Positions 1 through 7,668 are shown, counted from the stretch's first letter. The stretch is 64,000 nucleotides of DNA from Chryseobacterium joostei (GCF_003815775.1 NZ_CP033926.1:620001-684000); one strand, 5' to 3'. Notes: generated by a model not told the origin, from the letters alone. Numbers and translations: made by a program.

Positions 1-351
1 AAAACGCTTGGTGGATGGCAGGTTATTTCATGGGCCTTGGTTTTATCTTTACCTATCATGCTTCCGCTATTTTTCATCTATTTTCCATCAAATCTTGAAG
101 CGGTAAGCTTTAAAGGCTGGTTTGGTCTTGGCTACATTTCCTTATTCAGTATGTTTATTGGATTTATTTTTTGGTATAAAGGATTAGCTCAGGGAGGAAT
201 TACCACGGTAGGGCAGCTTCAATTATTGCAACCTTTTTTCGGACTTGCTCTGGCTGCATATCTTCTTCATGAGCAGGTAAGCATAGGAATGTTGGGCGTA
301 ACGATTGGTGTTATTCTTTGTGTTGCAGGCACTAAAAAGTTTGCAAAGTGA
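1..351 (+). CDS. EamA/DMT-family permease, C-terminal part (cut by window start)
   Basis: The reading frame is open from base 1, so the true start lies outside the window; about 116 codons are visible and end in TGA. The protein is almost entirely hydrophobic, with helix-sized segments. It carries a segment containing GQLQLLQPFFGLALA, followed by LLHEQ and a last hydrophobic helix ending in a basic tail. That pattern is typical of the last helices of drug/metabolite transporter (EamA) proteins, which export or import small metabolites across the inner membrane. The substrate cannot be told. It faces the AraC gene at 442-1230 across a hairpin. A TTG at 37 could be mistaken for a start but is internal. 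Confidence 0.75.
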   Translation, partial: KTLGGWQVISWALVLSLPIMLPLFFIYFPSNLEAVSFKGWFGLGYISLFSMFIGFIFWYKGLAQGGITTVGQLQLLQPFFGLALAAYLLHEQVSIGMLGVTIGVILCVAGTKKFAK

Positions 352-383
352 TCACTTCTTTACTTCATAATTCAATGATAACA

Positions 384-420
384 GGTAGATTCTTTCTAGT
401 TGGACCAGAAAGAATCTGCC
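384..420. terminator. Hairpin between converging genes
   Basis: Arms GGTAGATTCTTTCT (384-397) and AGAAAGAATCTGCC (407-420) pair over 14 bases with one G-T pair, with a 9-base loop. It lies between the convergent EamA and AraC genes, so it may stop transcription from both sides. Flanking T-runs are weak. Confidence 0.5.
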
Positions 421-441
421 TAAAATATTTAATATAGGCCC

Positions 442-1230
442 TTAGCCTTTATTAATTCTAGGTTTAGCTTTCATAACAGCAAAGTAAGAAGTTGTAAAGG
501 CAGAAAGACTTTGATAGCCTACTTTATAAGCAATTTCACTCAAGTTGTACTGTTGGGTGTCTATCAGTTCAATGCTTTTTAAAATTCTTGTCAGTTGAAG
601 ATATTTTTGGAGGGTAATTCCTGTTTCACTTTTAAAAATACGCTGCAGGGTTCTTACTGACATTGTTGCCTTTTCAGCCAGTGAATCTATATCCAGATTA
701 TACTTAAAGTTGGTATTAATATCATTACAAACAGGAATAAGCCGTGCATCTCCTGGAACAGGAATTTCGAGCCCACTGCTTTCCTTATAGAAATTGGGAA
801 GACTTCTTAAGATGGCCTTAAAAAAAATATCCTGCTCTTCATTCTTTTCTAATGACTGATTCCATTTTGAAGCATAAAATAGCATTTCCTTCAAGACAGG
901 AGGAGCTGCAAAAACCTGAACATTCTGATAAAAATCTTCATCAAAGAAAGATTTGAATAAAAATACCATTAGATTGACAGTTTTTGCTTCTGAGGTAATT
1001 TTATGTGCTTTTCCGGACGGAACCCAAATCACATGATGCTGAGGAACAAGATAAATCTTCTGATCAATATGAAAATACTGATAGCCATCCTCTACAAAGG
1101 TAAGCTGGGCACGATTGTGAATATGTTCGTAGTCATCATGTTTCCAGTCTTTTTCGCACCATACATAAGCTTCCTTTTCGATGGTATCTACAAATTGGCT
1201 TTCCGTTTTTTCAATCAGTCCACATTTCAT
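442..1230 (-). CDS. AraC-family transcriptional regulator with N-terminal cupin
   Basis: A 262-residue protein. The N-terminal half looks like a cupin-type sensor (H-x-H near residues 36-38, then YLVPQHHVIWVPSGKAH). The C-terminal ~100 residues form a double helix-turn-helix of the AraC/XylS type, with TMSVRTLQRIFKSETGIT and LSEIAYKVGYQS. It is a DNA-binding regulator that probably senses a small ligand. It is divergent from the flavodoxin-RidA fusion at 1315, with 84 bases between them, so that gene is a plausible target together with the converging EamA permease. It is clearly similar along its length to the AraC protein at 61076-61882, which also sits beside a transporter gene. The ATG at 1230 is the natural start after a minus-strand TAAATTTG box. 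Confidence 0.85.
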   Translation of the reverse strand: MKCGLIEKTESQFVDTIEKEAYVWCEKDWKHDDYEHIHNRAQLTFVEDGYQYFHIDQKIYLVPQHHVIWVPSGKAHKITSEAKTVNLMVFLFKSFFDEDFYQNVQVFAAPPVLKEMLFYASKWNQSLEKNEEQDIFFKAILRSLPNFYKESSGLEIPVPGDARLIPVCNDINTNFKYNLDIDSLAEKATMSVRTLQRIFKSETGITLQKYLQLTRILKSIELIDTQQYNLSEIAYKVGYQSLSAFTTSYFAVMKAKPRINKG

Positions 1231-1256
1231 ACTGTCGTTTTGTATCTATTTTTTGG

Positions 1257-1288
1257 CAAATTTAATAAAAACGCCAATACTAATTTTG
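1257..1288. promoter_or_regulatory. Divergent promoter pair, Bacteroidetes type
   Basis: Minus-strand TAAATTTG (1264-1257) lies about 27 bases before the AraC start. Plus-strand TAATTTTG (1281-1288) lies about 26 bases before the fusion gene at 1315. Both fit the TAnnTTTG -7 box; no -33 TTTG at the expected spacing is seen for either. Confidence 0.5.
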
Positions 1289-1314
1289 TATTATTAATTT
1301 ATATCCTATTCAGA

Positions 1315-2451
1315 ATGAAAAAACTATGTTCTTTTTTTATTTTAACTTTACTATTAAGCACCACCTACATTATGGCACAGAATAAAGCTAAAGTACTCGT
1401 ACTTATCCATTCAGATAATGGCGGAACCTATGAATTGGCTAAAGAAATCGCCAAAGGAATTGAAATCGAAAATAATGCTGTTTCATCCATTAAATTAGTT
1501 AAGGCATCACAAAATCCAAGTCTAAAAGGACTTCCGGTAGCAACAGTGGATGAACTTACCAATTATGACGGAATAGCCTTTGGTTCTCCGGTTTATTTCG
1601 GGAATATAAGCACTGGAATGAGTGAATTTTTATCTAAAACGGTACAAATCTGGACCAGCCATGGGCTAGAGGGAGTTCCTGCAACGGTATTTATGTCAGC
1701 AGGAAGCGGAGCAGGAAAAGAACTTGCCCTTCAGTCTTTCTGGAACAGTCTTGCAGTACACGGAATGGTTTTGGTATCCAACGGAATTCGTGGTACTGAA
1801 GAGCTTAATAAAGCAATTCCACAAGGAAATAGTGTTTTGGGAATTACAAGCATGGCTTCTCTAAAGGATGTTGAACGTCCTACAAAAGGAGAGCGTCATT
1901 TGGCAGAGCTTCAAGGAAAAAACTTTGCAAAGGTAGCTTTAGCCCTGAAAGACACGCGTTCTAAAAAGAATACACCCATCGTGGAAAATCATCAGAATTT
2001 TAATGAGATTTTAAAACAAAAAAATATTGTTCTTCCCCAGGTTCCTAAGCCTGCCGGAAATTATCAACCGTTTGTACGTTCAGGAAACCTTGTATTCATT
2101 AATCAAGTTGCCTTAAAGGATGGAAAAATCTTCAACGCCGGAAAATTGGGAATAGATGTCAACGAACAGCAGGTAAAGGATGCTACAAAAGTTACCATGC
2201 TGAATGTATTGTCTGTCCTTAATGAAGCTGTTGGTGGAGATTTAGGAAGAGTAAAGCAATGTGTACAACTTACAGGAATTTTTAATACTAAGGATGATTA
2301 TACCAAACATGCAGATCTTATGAATATTGCTTCGGATCTGGCTGTTGAAGTCTTTGGAGAGAAAGGAAAACATGCAAGAGCTACATTTGGAGCATCATCC
2401 ATACCTGTTAACTCTTCAGTTGAAATTCAAGCTGTTTTTGAAGTAGAATAG
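1315..2451 (+). CDS. Exported flavodoxin-like / RidA-family fusion protein
   Basis: The start at 1315 gives a 378-residue protein with a signal peptide (MKKLCSFFILTLLLSTTYIMAQ); the frame is open further upstream, but that part overlaps the divergent AraC gene and has no coding character. Residues about 26-215 resemble WrbA-type flavodoxin-like FMN quinone reductases: the phosphate-loop region reads HSDNGGTYELAKEIA, followed by GSPVYFGNIS and SAGSGAGKE. Residues about 235-378 are a RidA/YjgF domain (FVRSGNLVFINQV at its start, R355 in ARATFGASS, E370 in VEIQAVFE). RidA proteins hydrolyse reactive enamine/imine intermediates. One export signal on both domains implies periplasmic or cell-surface action. 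Domain calls are fairly safe; substrate and cofactor loading are unknown. Confidence 0.8.
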   Translation: MKKLCSFFILTLLLSTTYIMAQNKAKVLVLIHSDNGGTYELAKEIAKGIEIENNAVSSIKLVKASQNPSLKGLPVATVDELTNYDGIAFGSPVYFGNISTGMSEFLSKTVQIWTSHGLEGVPATVFMSAGSGAGKELALQSFWNSLAVHGMVLVSNGIRGTEELNKAIPQGNSVLGITSMASLKDVERPTKGERHLAELQGKNFAKVALALKDTRSKKNTPIVENHQNFNEILKQKNIVLPQVPKPAGNYQPFVRSGNLVFINQVALKDGKIFNAGKLGIDVNEQQVKDATKVTMLNVLSVLNEAVGGDLGRVKQCVQLTGIFNTKDDYTKHADLMNIASDLAVEVFGEKGKHARATFGASSIPVNSSVEIQAVFEVE

Positions 2452-2502
2452 ATCTCTTTTGATTTAAAGAATCTTTAAATAGTAAAAGTCTTTTTAAAGT
2501 TT

Positions 2503-2572
2503 TCTCGCAGATTTGGCTGATTGAGCAGATTAATATGATTAAATCATCTGCGTTATCTGCAAAATCTGCGAG
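2503..2572. repeat. Palindromic intergenic repeat, copy 1
   Basis: Outer arms CTCGCAGATTT (2504-2514) and AAATCTGCGAG (2562-2572) are perfect inverted repeats; inner parts (GAGCAGATTAATATGATTAAA, split by a few bases from ATCTGC) are shared with the other copies at 5961, 6672, 8711 and 34843. The flank GATAAAATCCTTGCC at 2613-2627 is also shared with the copies near 8711 and 34843. It is non-coding and lies between converging genes. Confidence 0.75.
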
Positions 2573-2651
2573 TATTTTTTTAGGAATGTATACAGCATTC
2601 AATTTTATCATAGATAAAATCCTTGCCCCTTTACGTTTCCAACAAAACTAA

Positions 2652-4085
2652 TTACTCAGACAGTTTAGCAAAAACTTCGGAAATGATTACAATACTTTGC
2701 TCCAGCTGATCTTCTGGGAGCGAACCATAACTCAATCTGAATCCATTCACATAATTCCTACTGTATTGCTTCGGATGTATGATCTTAATATTCTTTTCCA
2801 GTAATAAGGTGGTTGCAACATCCCAATCTATTTGTGCTTTAGGAGCGATCCAGAATGCCAGTCCCCCTTCAGGCAAGGTGAAATGGGCAACATCTTTCAT
2901 ATATTTTTTCAAAAGGCTGTACACAAAATCCCTTTTATTCTTGTAATGAACAGTCGCTTTTTTAATGTGCTTTTTTACGGCTCCATCCTTAATTAGTTGT
3001 AAAACAGCTTGTTCCATAATGACGTCTCCATGTACATCAATGATCTTTCTTAAATTTCCTATTTTCTTTAATAAATCCTGATTCTTAGTCGCTAAATAGC
3101 CAATTCTTAAAGCAGGTGCCACTACTTTACTCAACGTTCCTATATAAACATAATTGTTAAGTTCAGGAAAGCTTGAGAGCGGTAAAATAGGGCGATATCC
3201 AAAATGAAACTCATTGTCATAATCATCCTCAATAATTGTAATATTGTGCTTATTAGATAGCTCTATCAACTTTAGTCTTCTTGATAAGCTTAAGGTAACC
3301 GTTGTAGGATATTGTCGGTGAGGCGTTATGTAGATTGCCTTTATATTTTTGTGTTGAATTAAACGTTTTTCAACAGCTTCAATATCAATTCCTTCTTCAT
3401 CCACAGATACAGGGATTAGAGTAGCTCCGGTATATTCAAAAGCCTGCCAGGCCGGTTGATACCCCGGATTTTCTACAATCACACCATCACCTGAGGTTAA
3501 CAGGCTTTGAGCGGTAAGAAACATTCCCATCTGGCTTCCTCTGGTAATGGATATTTCATTTTCCTGAATCTGCATTCCGCGTTGATGATTCAACATTTTT
3601 GAAATCATTTTTCGAAACTCAATATCTCCATGCTCGTCTCCATAACCCATCATCTGCCATTTTGCTTTGATGCTGAAAATCTGCCTGTAAGCTCTTGCCA
3701 ATTCTGTAACAGGAGCAATTTTACTATCCGGATGCCCATCATCAAAACTGATTAACATACCATTAGCTACCATAGATTGATAATCAGTTTCCGAAGTCCT
3801 ATTCAGGCTTTTTGAATGCATTACCGGTATTTTATCAGATACAAAAATACCCTTCCTCTCCTTGGAAATTACCCATTCTTCATTGATTAAAACCTGGTAG
3901 GCTTCTACAACCGTATTTCTATTGATTTTCAGCATTGCAGCCATATTTCGACTGCCCGGAAGTGTATCTCCGGCTTTCAATCTTCCGGATCTAATATCTG
4001 TAATAATGGTATCTGCAATTTGTAAGTAAACTGCTTTATCAAGTTTTTTATCGATTTCAAATTCTAATTTCCAAGGTCGTAGCAT
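2652..4085 (-). CDS. MocR/GntR-type regulator with aminotransferase-like domain
   Basis: A 477-residue protein. Residues about 12-80 form a GntR winged helix (YLQIADTIITDIRSGRLKAG, then NRNTVVEAYQVL). Residues about 115-470 have the fold-type I PLP aminotransferase layout: ITRGSQMGMFL, IYITPHRQYPTTVTLS, IIEDDYDNEF, and the PLP-lysine region YIGTLSKVVAPALRIGY. Such MocR proteins use PLP as an effector-sensing group and usually control a divergent operon. Here the divergent operon is cupin / DapA-like / thioredoxin. A 7-bp inverted repeat in the gap is a candidate operator. It is clearly a paralogue of the MocR protein at 51737-53224. True PdxR function (PLP synthesis control) is possible, but no pdx genes are adjacent. 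Confidence 0.88.
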   Translation of the reverse strand: MLRPWKLEFEIDKKLDKAVYLQIADTIITDIRSGRLKAGDTLPGSRNMAAMLKINRNTVVEAYQVLINEEWVISKERKGIFVSDKIPVMHSKSLNRTSETDYQSMVANGMLISFDDGHPDSKIAPVTELARAYRQIFSIKAKWQMMGYGDEHGDIEFRKMISKMLNHQRGMQIQENEISITRGSQMGMFLTAQSLLTSGDGVIVENPGYQPAWQAFEYTGATLIPVSVDEEGIDIEAVEKRLIQHKNIKAIYITPHRQYPTTVTLSLSRRLKLIELSNKHNITIIEDDYDNEFHFGYRPILPLSSFPELNNYVYIGTLSKVVAPALRIGYLATKNQDLLKKIGNLRKIIDVHGDVIMEQAVLQLIKDGAVKKHIKKATVHYKNKRDFVYSLLKKYMKDVAHFTLPEGGLAFWIAPKAQIDWDVATTLLLEKNIKIIHPKQYSRNYVNGFRLSYGSLPEDQLEQSIVIISEVFAKLSE

Positions 4086-4086
4086 C

Positions 4087-4147
4087 TGGACTATTTATTT
4101 ATATAAAAACTGACTCATTTAACTAGTCCAAATATAGAATAATTTTG
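4087..4147 (+). promoter_or_regulatory. Candidate MocR operator and promoter of the cupin operon
   Basis: TGGACTA (4087-4093) and TAGTCCA (4124-4130) are a perfect inverted repeat separated by 30 bases, spanning most of the divergent gap. It is followed directly by TAATTTTG (4140-4147), a perfect TAnnTTTG -7 box for the gene at 4185. The arrangement fits control by the MocR protein, but binding is an inference. Confidence 0.5.
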
Positions 4148-4184
4148 TCATGCAATAAAGCACAGAACATTAAATTTTAAAATC

Positions 4185-4640
4185 ATGGACAAAAAAGAAT
4201 TCAGTTCAAAAGACTTTCACGAAACATTTGCAAGACCAAAGTATGTAAAACCAGCATATTTAATTCATAAAAATGTAGAGAATGCAGGGGAACATAACCA
4301 ATTTTCAACAGAGAGAAAGCACCCAGTGTTTTTTGTAGATCTTCCCAGTAAAAATGTAAGCATGACTATTGGAGGGCTTCTTCCGGCACAACAAACAAAC
4401 AGACACCGCCATACCTATGAAACCGTATTATTTGTGCTTGAGGGAAAAGGCTGGACAGAAGTAGAGGATGAGCGCGTTCATTGGGAAGCAGGAGATGCTG
4501 TTTATATCCCTTCATGGGCGTGGCATAAGCATCAAAACCTTAGTGATACTGAACCTGCTAAATATATTGCCTGTGAAAATGCACCACAGCTTCAGAATCT
4601 GGGGGTTGCATTGAGGGAAGAAGAGGGAAGAGATCTTTAA
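4185..4640 (+). CDS. Cupin-domain protein
   Basis: A 151-residue cytosolic protein with one small beta-barrel cupin. Metal-binding motif 1 is seen as NRHRHTYETVLFVLEGKG with a later E, and motif 2 as DAVYIPSWAWHKHQNL, so His and Glu ligands for a metal are present. Cupins of this size act as isomerases, dioxygenases or ligand-binding proteins; the reaction cannot be named from sequence. It is the first gene of the operon facing the MocR regulator and is followed after about 140 bases by a DapA-family aldolase, so it may work on the same small carbonyl or keto-acid compound. The ATG follows an A-rich leader typical of this group. Confidence 0.8.
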   Translation: MDKKEFSSKDFHETFARPKYVKPAYLIHKNVENAGEHNQFSTERKHPVFFVDLPSKNVSMTIGGLLPAQQTNRHRHTYETVLFVLEGKGWTEVEDERVHWEAGDAVYIPSWAWHKHQNLSDTEPAKYIACENAPQLQNLGVALREEEGRDL

Positions 4641-4781
4641 TTTTCAGCCATTAAGGGGTATTAAGAATTTGGGCTTTACCAGTTTTCATTCATATTAAAT
4701 TAAGTTCATCTTAATGTCCTCTTAATGACTTATTTAAAATATTTCTGGACACAAAAAATTTTATTCTAAATAAAAGAATTT

Positions 4782-5666
4782 ATGAAAAATGTACCATTTA
4801 AGGGAATTATAGCATATCCTATCACCCCTTTTGATGAAAATGAAAAAGTAGACATTCCTCTTTTCAAGCATTTGGTAGAAAGGCTGATTACTTCCGGAAG
4901 CCATGGAATTGCTCCATTGGGCAGTACAGGAGTAATGCCCTATCTGTCTGATGAAGAAAAGGAGGAAGTTACAGAAGCTACCTTACAGCAAGTGAAAGGA
5001 AGAATTCCTACTCTTGTTGGAGTTTCTAATCTTACAACGGAGAAAACAATTCACCACGCTCAGTTTGCCGAGAAGGCGGGAGCTGATGCAGTGATGATCA
5101 TTCCGATGAGTTACTGGAAACTTACAGATGACGAGATTGTAGCACATTATGATGCGGTAGCCCGTAAAATTTCCATTCCGATTATGGCCTACAATAACCC
5201 GGCAACAAGTGGAGTAGACATGTCACCAGCCCTGTTGAAAAGACTGCTTGAGATTCCTAACGTAACGATGATCAAAGAAAGCACGGGAGACATTCAAAGG
5301 ATGCATTATCTGAGAAGAGAATTAGGTGAAGAAGTAGCGTTCTATAATGGTTCAAATCCTTTAGCTCTAGCTGCGTTTTCTGCGGGAGCAAGAGGCTGGT
5401 GTACCGCTGCACCCAATCTTATTCCTGAACTTAACATTGGACTTTATAATGCGGTTGAGGAGGGTGATCTTGAAAAGGCAAAAACGATTTTCTATCAACA
5501 GTTTGACCTTTTAAAATTTATTGTCAGTAAAGGATTGCCAAGAGCTGTAAAATCAGGTCTTAATATTCTGGGTGAAGATGGTGGAAATTTAAGAAGTCCT
5601 TTAAAACCTCTACACGATAAAGAAACTGAAGAATTAAAAAATATTATTAAAACTCTTATTAATTAA
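4782..5666 (+). CDS. DapA/NanA-family class I aldolase (dihydrodipicolinate synthase-like)
   Basis: A 294-residue protein, usual for the family. The pyruvate-binding GSTG motif is at residues 47-50, the catalytic tyrosine lies in AYNNP (Y137), and the Schiff-base lysine is K165 in TMIKEST. Members condense pyruvate with an aldehyde or cleave the matching keto acid. True DapA is usually found with lysine-pathway genes; here the context is a cupin and a thioredoxin-like protein under a MocR regulator, so a catabolic or side-pathway aldolase (keto-deoxy sugar acid, hydroxyproline-like or N-acetylneuraminate-like) is more likely. The exact substrate is not readable. Confidence 0.85.
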   Translation: MKNVPFKGIIAYPITPFDENEKVDIPLFKHLVERLITSGSHGIAPLGSTGVMPYLSDEEKEEVTEATLQQVKGRIPTLVGVSNLTTEKTIHHAQFAEKAGADAVMIIPMSYWKLTDDEIVAHYDAVARKISIPIMAYNNPATSGVDMSPALLKRLLEIPNVTMIKESTGDIQRMHYLRRELGEEVAFYNGSNPLALAAFSAGARGWCTAAPNLIPELNIGLYNAVEEGDLEKAKTIFYQQFDLLKFIVSKGLPRAVKSGLNILGEDGGNLRSPLKPLHDKETEELKNIIKTLIN

Positions 5667-5675
5667 TACAATCTT

Positions 5676-5909
5676 ATGAAAAAATCCATTTTTTATCATG
5701 CAGGATGTCCTGTATGTATCAGCGCAGAACATGACATCGTTAACCTTATAGGTTTGGAAAATGTTGAAATTATCCATTTAGGAAATGACAAAAGCAAAAT
5801 TGAAGATGCCGAAAAAGCTGGTGTAAAATCTGTACCCGCTTTGGTGACCCCTAACGGGAATGTTCTTCACATTAATTTTGGGGCATCTATGGAAGATGTG
5901 AAAGGTTAA
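5676..5909 (+). CDS. Small thioredoxin/glutaredoxin-like protein
   Basis: A 77-residue protein with a redox-active CPVC motif at residues 11-14 after a first beta strand (KKSIFYHAG), and a cis-proline region VKSVPALVTPNG at about 50-61, as in the thioredoxin fold. No signal peptide, so it acts in the cytosol. It starts 9 bases after the aldolase stop and is followed by a strong terminator, making it the last gene of the cupin operon. A likely role is thiol-disulfide exchange, perhaps for an enzyme of the same operon. It is shorter than standard thioredoxins (about 105 residues), closer to glutaredoxin-like forms. Confidence 0.8.
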   Translation: MKKSIFYHAGCPVCISAEHDIVNLIGLENVEIIHLGNDKSKIEDAEKAGVKSVPALVTPNGNVLHINFGASMEDVKG

Positions 5910-5930
5910 TCCTTATTAATCTTGTATAAA

Positions 5931-5958
5931 CGGCTCAATTTCTTGAGCCGTTTTTTTT
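5931..5958 (+). terminator. Rho-independent terminator
   Basis: CGGCTCAA (5931-5938), loop TTTC, TTGAGCCG (5943-5950), then eight T. A textbook terminator closing the cupin / aldolase / thioredoxin operon. Confidence 0.9.
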
Positions 5959-5960
5959 AA

Positions 5961-6014
5961 TCTCTCAATAACTTTGCAGGTCTTTCACAATCATCAGCGA
6001 AATCTACGAGAGAA
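5961..6014. repeat. Palindromic intergenic repeat, degenerate copy
   Basis: Begins TCTCTCAATAACTTTGCAGG and ends with AAATCTACGAGAGA. The inner TCTTTCACAATCATCAGCG matches the inner part of the copy at 6672 (TCTTTTCACTATCATCCGCG). It is more decayed than the copies at 2503 and 8711. Confidence 0.6.
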
Positions 6015-6035
6015 TTTATTGTTTATTTTGAACTT

Positions 6036-6542
6036 CTAAATTATTGCATTTCCCTCTACACCGTCAGAATTATTGGTTTTATGCCCAATTATTGCTGAAG
6101 TAACAAAACTGAATAAACTTACCAGTTTTCCGGCTTTGGTATCCCAATAATAGGTTTCTTTAGGTTCTACCCGGATAATGGTAACATTGGGATCGTCCTT
6201 TCCATCAAACCAGGCTTTGGCCAGAGGAGACCATTTTTTTTCTATAGTAGCTTTATCCTTATAAACAGAAGCTTCTCCGTACACTGAAAGGTATTGGGAA
6301 TCACCATTGTTCATAAAAAATAATTGTACTCTGCGGTCTTCTTTTATTTCAAAATTCTTATTGCTGGTTCCACTGCTGATAAACCAGAGATTTCCGCTGT
6401 CATCAGTTTCCTGCAGTGTCATTGGTCTAGAATTGATAGGGGTGGTTTCCAATTCTGTACAGAACATACATATTCGGGCTTTTTCTGACAATTCTTTGAT
6501 CTTTTTGATCGCTTCGAGATGGGTGAGATTTTGTGTTGACAT
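6036..6542 (-). CDS. Pyridoxamine-5'-phosphate-oxidase-family protein (general stress protein 26-like)
   Basis: I place the start at 6542 (MSTQNLTHLEAIKKIKEL), giving 168 residues; the frame runs on to 6626, but the extra residues look like untranslated leader. The protein shows the split-barrel flavin-binding layout of the PNPOx-like stress proteins: SRPMTLQETDDSGNLWFIS near residues 39-57, then EIKEDRRVQLFF, YLSVYGEASVYKD and KAWFDGKDDPNVTIIRVEP. These bind FMN or F420-like flavins and are often general stress proteins of unknown reaction; they are not the true vitamin B6 enzyme. It is a single gene flanked by two repeat copies. Confidence 0.82.
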   Translation of the reverse strand: MSTQNLTHLEAIKKIKELSEKARICMFCTELETTPINSRPMTLQETDDSGNLWFISSGTSNKNFEIKEDRRVQLFFMNNGDSQYLSVYGEASVYKDKATIEKKWSPLAKAWFDGKDDPNVTIIRVEPKETYYWDTKAGKLVSLFSFVTSAIIGHKTNNSDGVEGNAII

Positions 6543-6671
6543 AATATAATATTTTAAGTGATTGGTATTAATATATTCAACAGAATGAAGAATAATATGT
6601 AGTAAACTATTCAAATACCTGACCAAAAGGGAATAAAATATTTTACTAGAGATAAATTAAGGCAATTTTTT

Positions 6672-6742
6672 TCTCGTTGATTTTGCAAATTAAGCAGATC
6701 TTTTCACTATCATCCGCGTAACATGTTTAATCTGCAAGAGAA
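6672..6742. repeat. Palindromic intergenic repeat, copy
   Basis: Starts TCTCGTTGATTTTGCAAATT, continues with AAGCAGATC and ATCCGCGTAACAT, and ends AATCTGCAAGAGAA. It has the same plan as the copy at 2503 (outer TCTCG...CGAGA-like arms, inner GCAGAT and ATC-GCG). It lies between the PNPOx-like gene and the AraC gene at 6807. Confidence 0.65.
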
Positions 6743-6806
6743 TTTTAATGTATAATTTTACATGCCTCAGGATATTTAGAATGATAAGTTTTATGTACAT
6801 TTGAAT

Positions 6807-7604
6807 ATGCAGATTTCACCTCCAAAACATCTGGCTCCTTTCATCAGACATTATATCTTTTTAGATAATTCTAAAAATGACATAAAAAATGTAAGGCTGT
6901 TTACAGACGGAAGTACCGGGCTTATTCTATCTGGTAACATGAACCTGTATTCTCATCTTTCGGAGAAGAGTATGCCGCTTTCTTTTTTTTATGGTGGATT
7001 AAATAGCTACAAGGATTTTCACTCAAAAGGAACATTTTCTTTGATCGCAGTAGTTTTCCAACCGTATTTCTTAAATATTCTTCTAAAGGTTTCTGCAAAA
7101 GAAGTTAAAAATCAGATAATCTCGGTAGAAGATGTCCTAAAGAACAAATTACAGCCTTATCAGGAAGATCTTTTTAATAAAGTGAATCCTTTATCGGTTA
7201 TTCGTAGTCTGAATATATTTTTCACCAACTTTTTATCTGGAGAAATAGACTCTGACTTTCATTTTATAACCGCTGTACAGCAGTATATTCTCCAAAATAA
7301 AGGTTCTGCATCCTCAAAAGATTTGGAAATATTTTCGGGTTACTCAGAACGTCACCTTGAGAGAAAATTTGATAATTATATGGGAATGACACCCAAAAAA
7401 TACAGCAATATTATCAGACTTCACTATTTTCTAAGCCTTATGAATAAGGGAATAAAAGATGAAAATATGACGGTTCTTTCTTATCATGCAGGATATTCTG
7501 ACCAGTCCCACATGATCAGGGAGTTCAAAAATAATATTGGGCTTACTCCCCGACAATATGTGAAAACAGAAAACAAAATGGCCGTTAATTTCATTGAGTT
7601 ATAA
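6807..7604 (+). CDS. AraC-family regulator
   Basis: A 265-residue protein when started at the ATG at 6807; a TTG two codons upstream overlaps a TACATTTG promoter-like box and is rejected. The N-terminal ~150 residues resemble the N-terminal domain of small-molecule-responsive AraC proteins (APFIRHYIFLD, then VFQPYFLNILL). The C-terminal part is the AraC double helix-turn-helix (SGYSERHLERKFDNYMGMT, YHAGYSDQSHMIREFKNN, GLTPRQYVK). The nitrilase gene begins 64 bases downstream in the same direction with its own box, so it is the likely target. The box at 6796-6803 ends only 3 bases before the ATG, which would give a leaderless or nearly leaderless mRNA. Confidence 0.85.
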   Translation: MQISPPKHLAPFIRHYIFLDNSKNDIKNVRLFTDGSTGLILSGNMNLYSHLSEKSMPLSFFYGGLNSYKDFHSKGTFSLIAVVFQPYFLNILLKVSAKEVKNQIISVEDVLKNKLQPYQEDLFNKVNPLSVIRSLNIFFTNFLSGEIDSDFHFITAVQQYILQNKGSASSKDLEIFSGYSERHLERKFDNYMGMTPKKYSNIIRLHYFLSLMNKGIKDENMTVLSYHAGYSDQSHMIREFKNNIGLTPRQYVKTENKMAVNFIEL

Positions 7605-7647
7605 TCGTCATGTCGGTTTTATACAATTTTTCGACAACGCTATCATC

Positions 7648-7655
7648 TAGTTTTG
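7648..7655 (+). promoter_or_regulatory. -7 box for the nitrilase gene
   Basis: TAGTTTTG matches TAnnTTTG exactly and lies 13 bases before the ATG at 7669. No TTTG -33 box at standard spacing, which would fit an activator-dependent promoter under the AraC protein upstream. Confidence 0.45.
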
Positions 7656-7668
7656 CTGAAAAAAATCA

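Noticed and set aside
1003..1314. N-terminal extension of the flavodoxin-RidA frame
   Set aside because: It overlaps the divergent AraC gene and its promoter. The real signal peptide starts at 1315.
4782..5666. Naming the DapA-family protein as DapA of lysine synthesis
   Set aside because: The context is a MocR-controlled operon without lysine genes; family motifs alone do not set the substrate.
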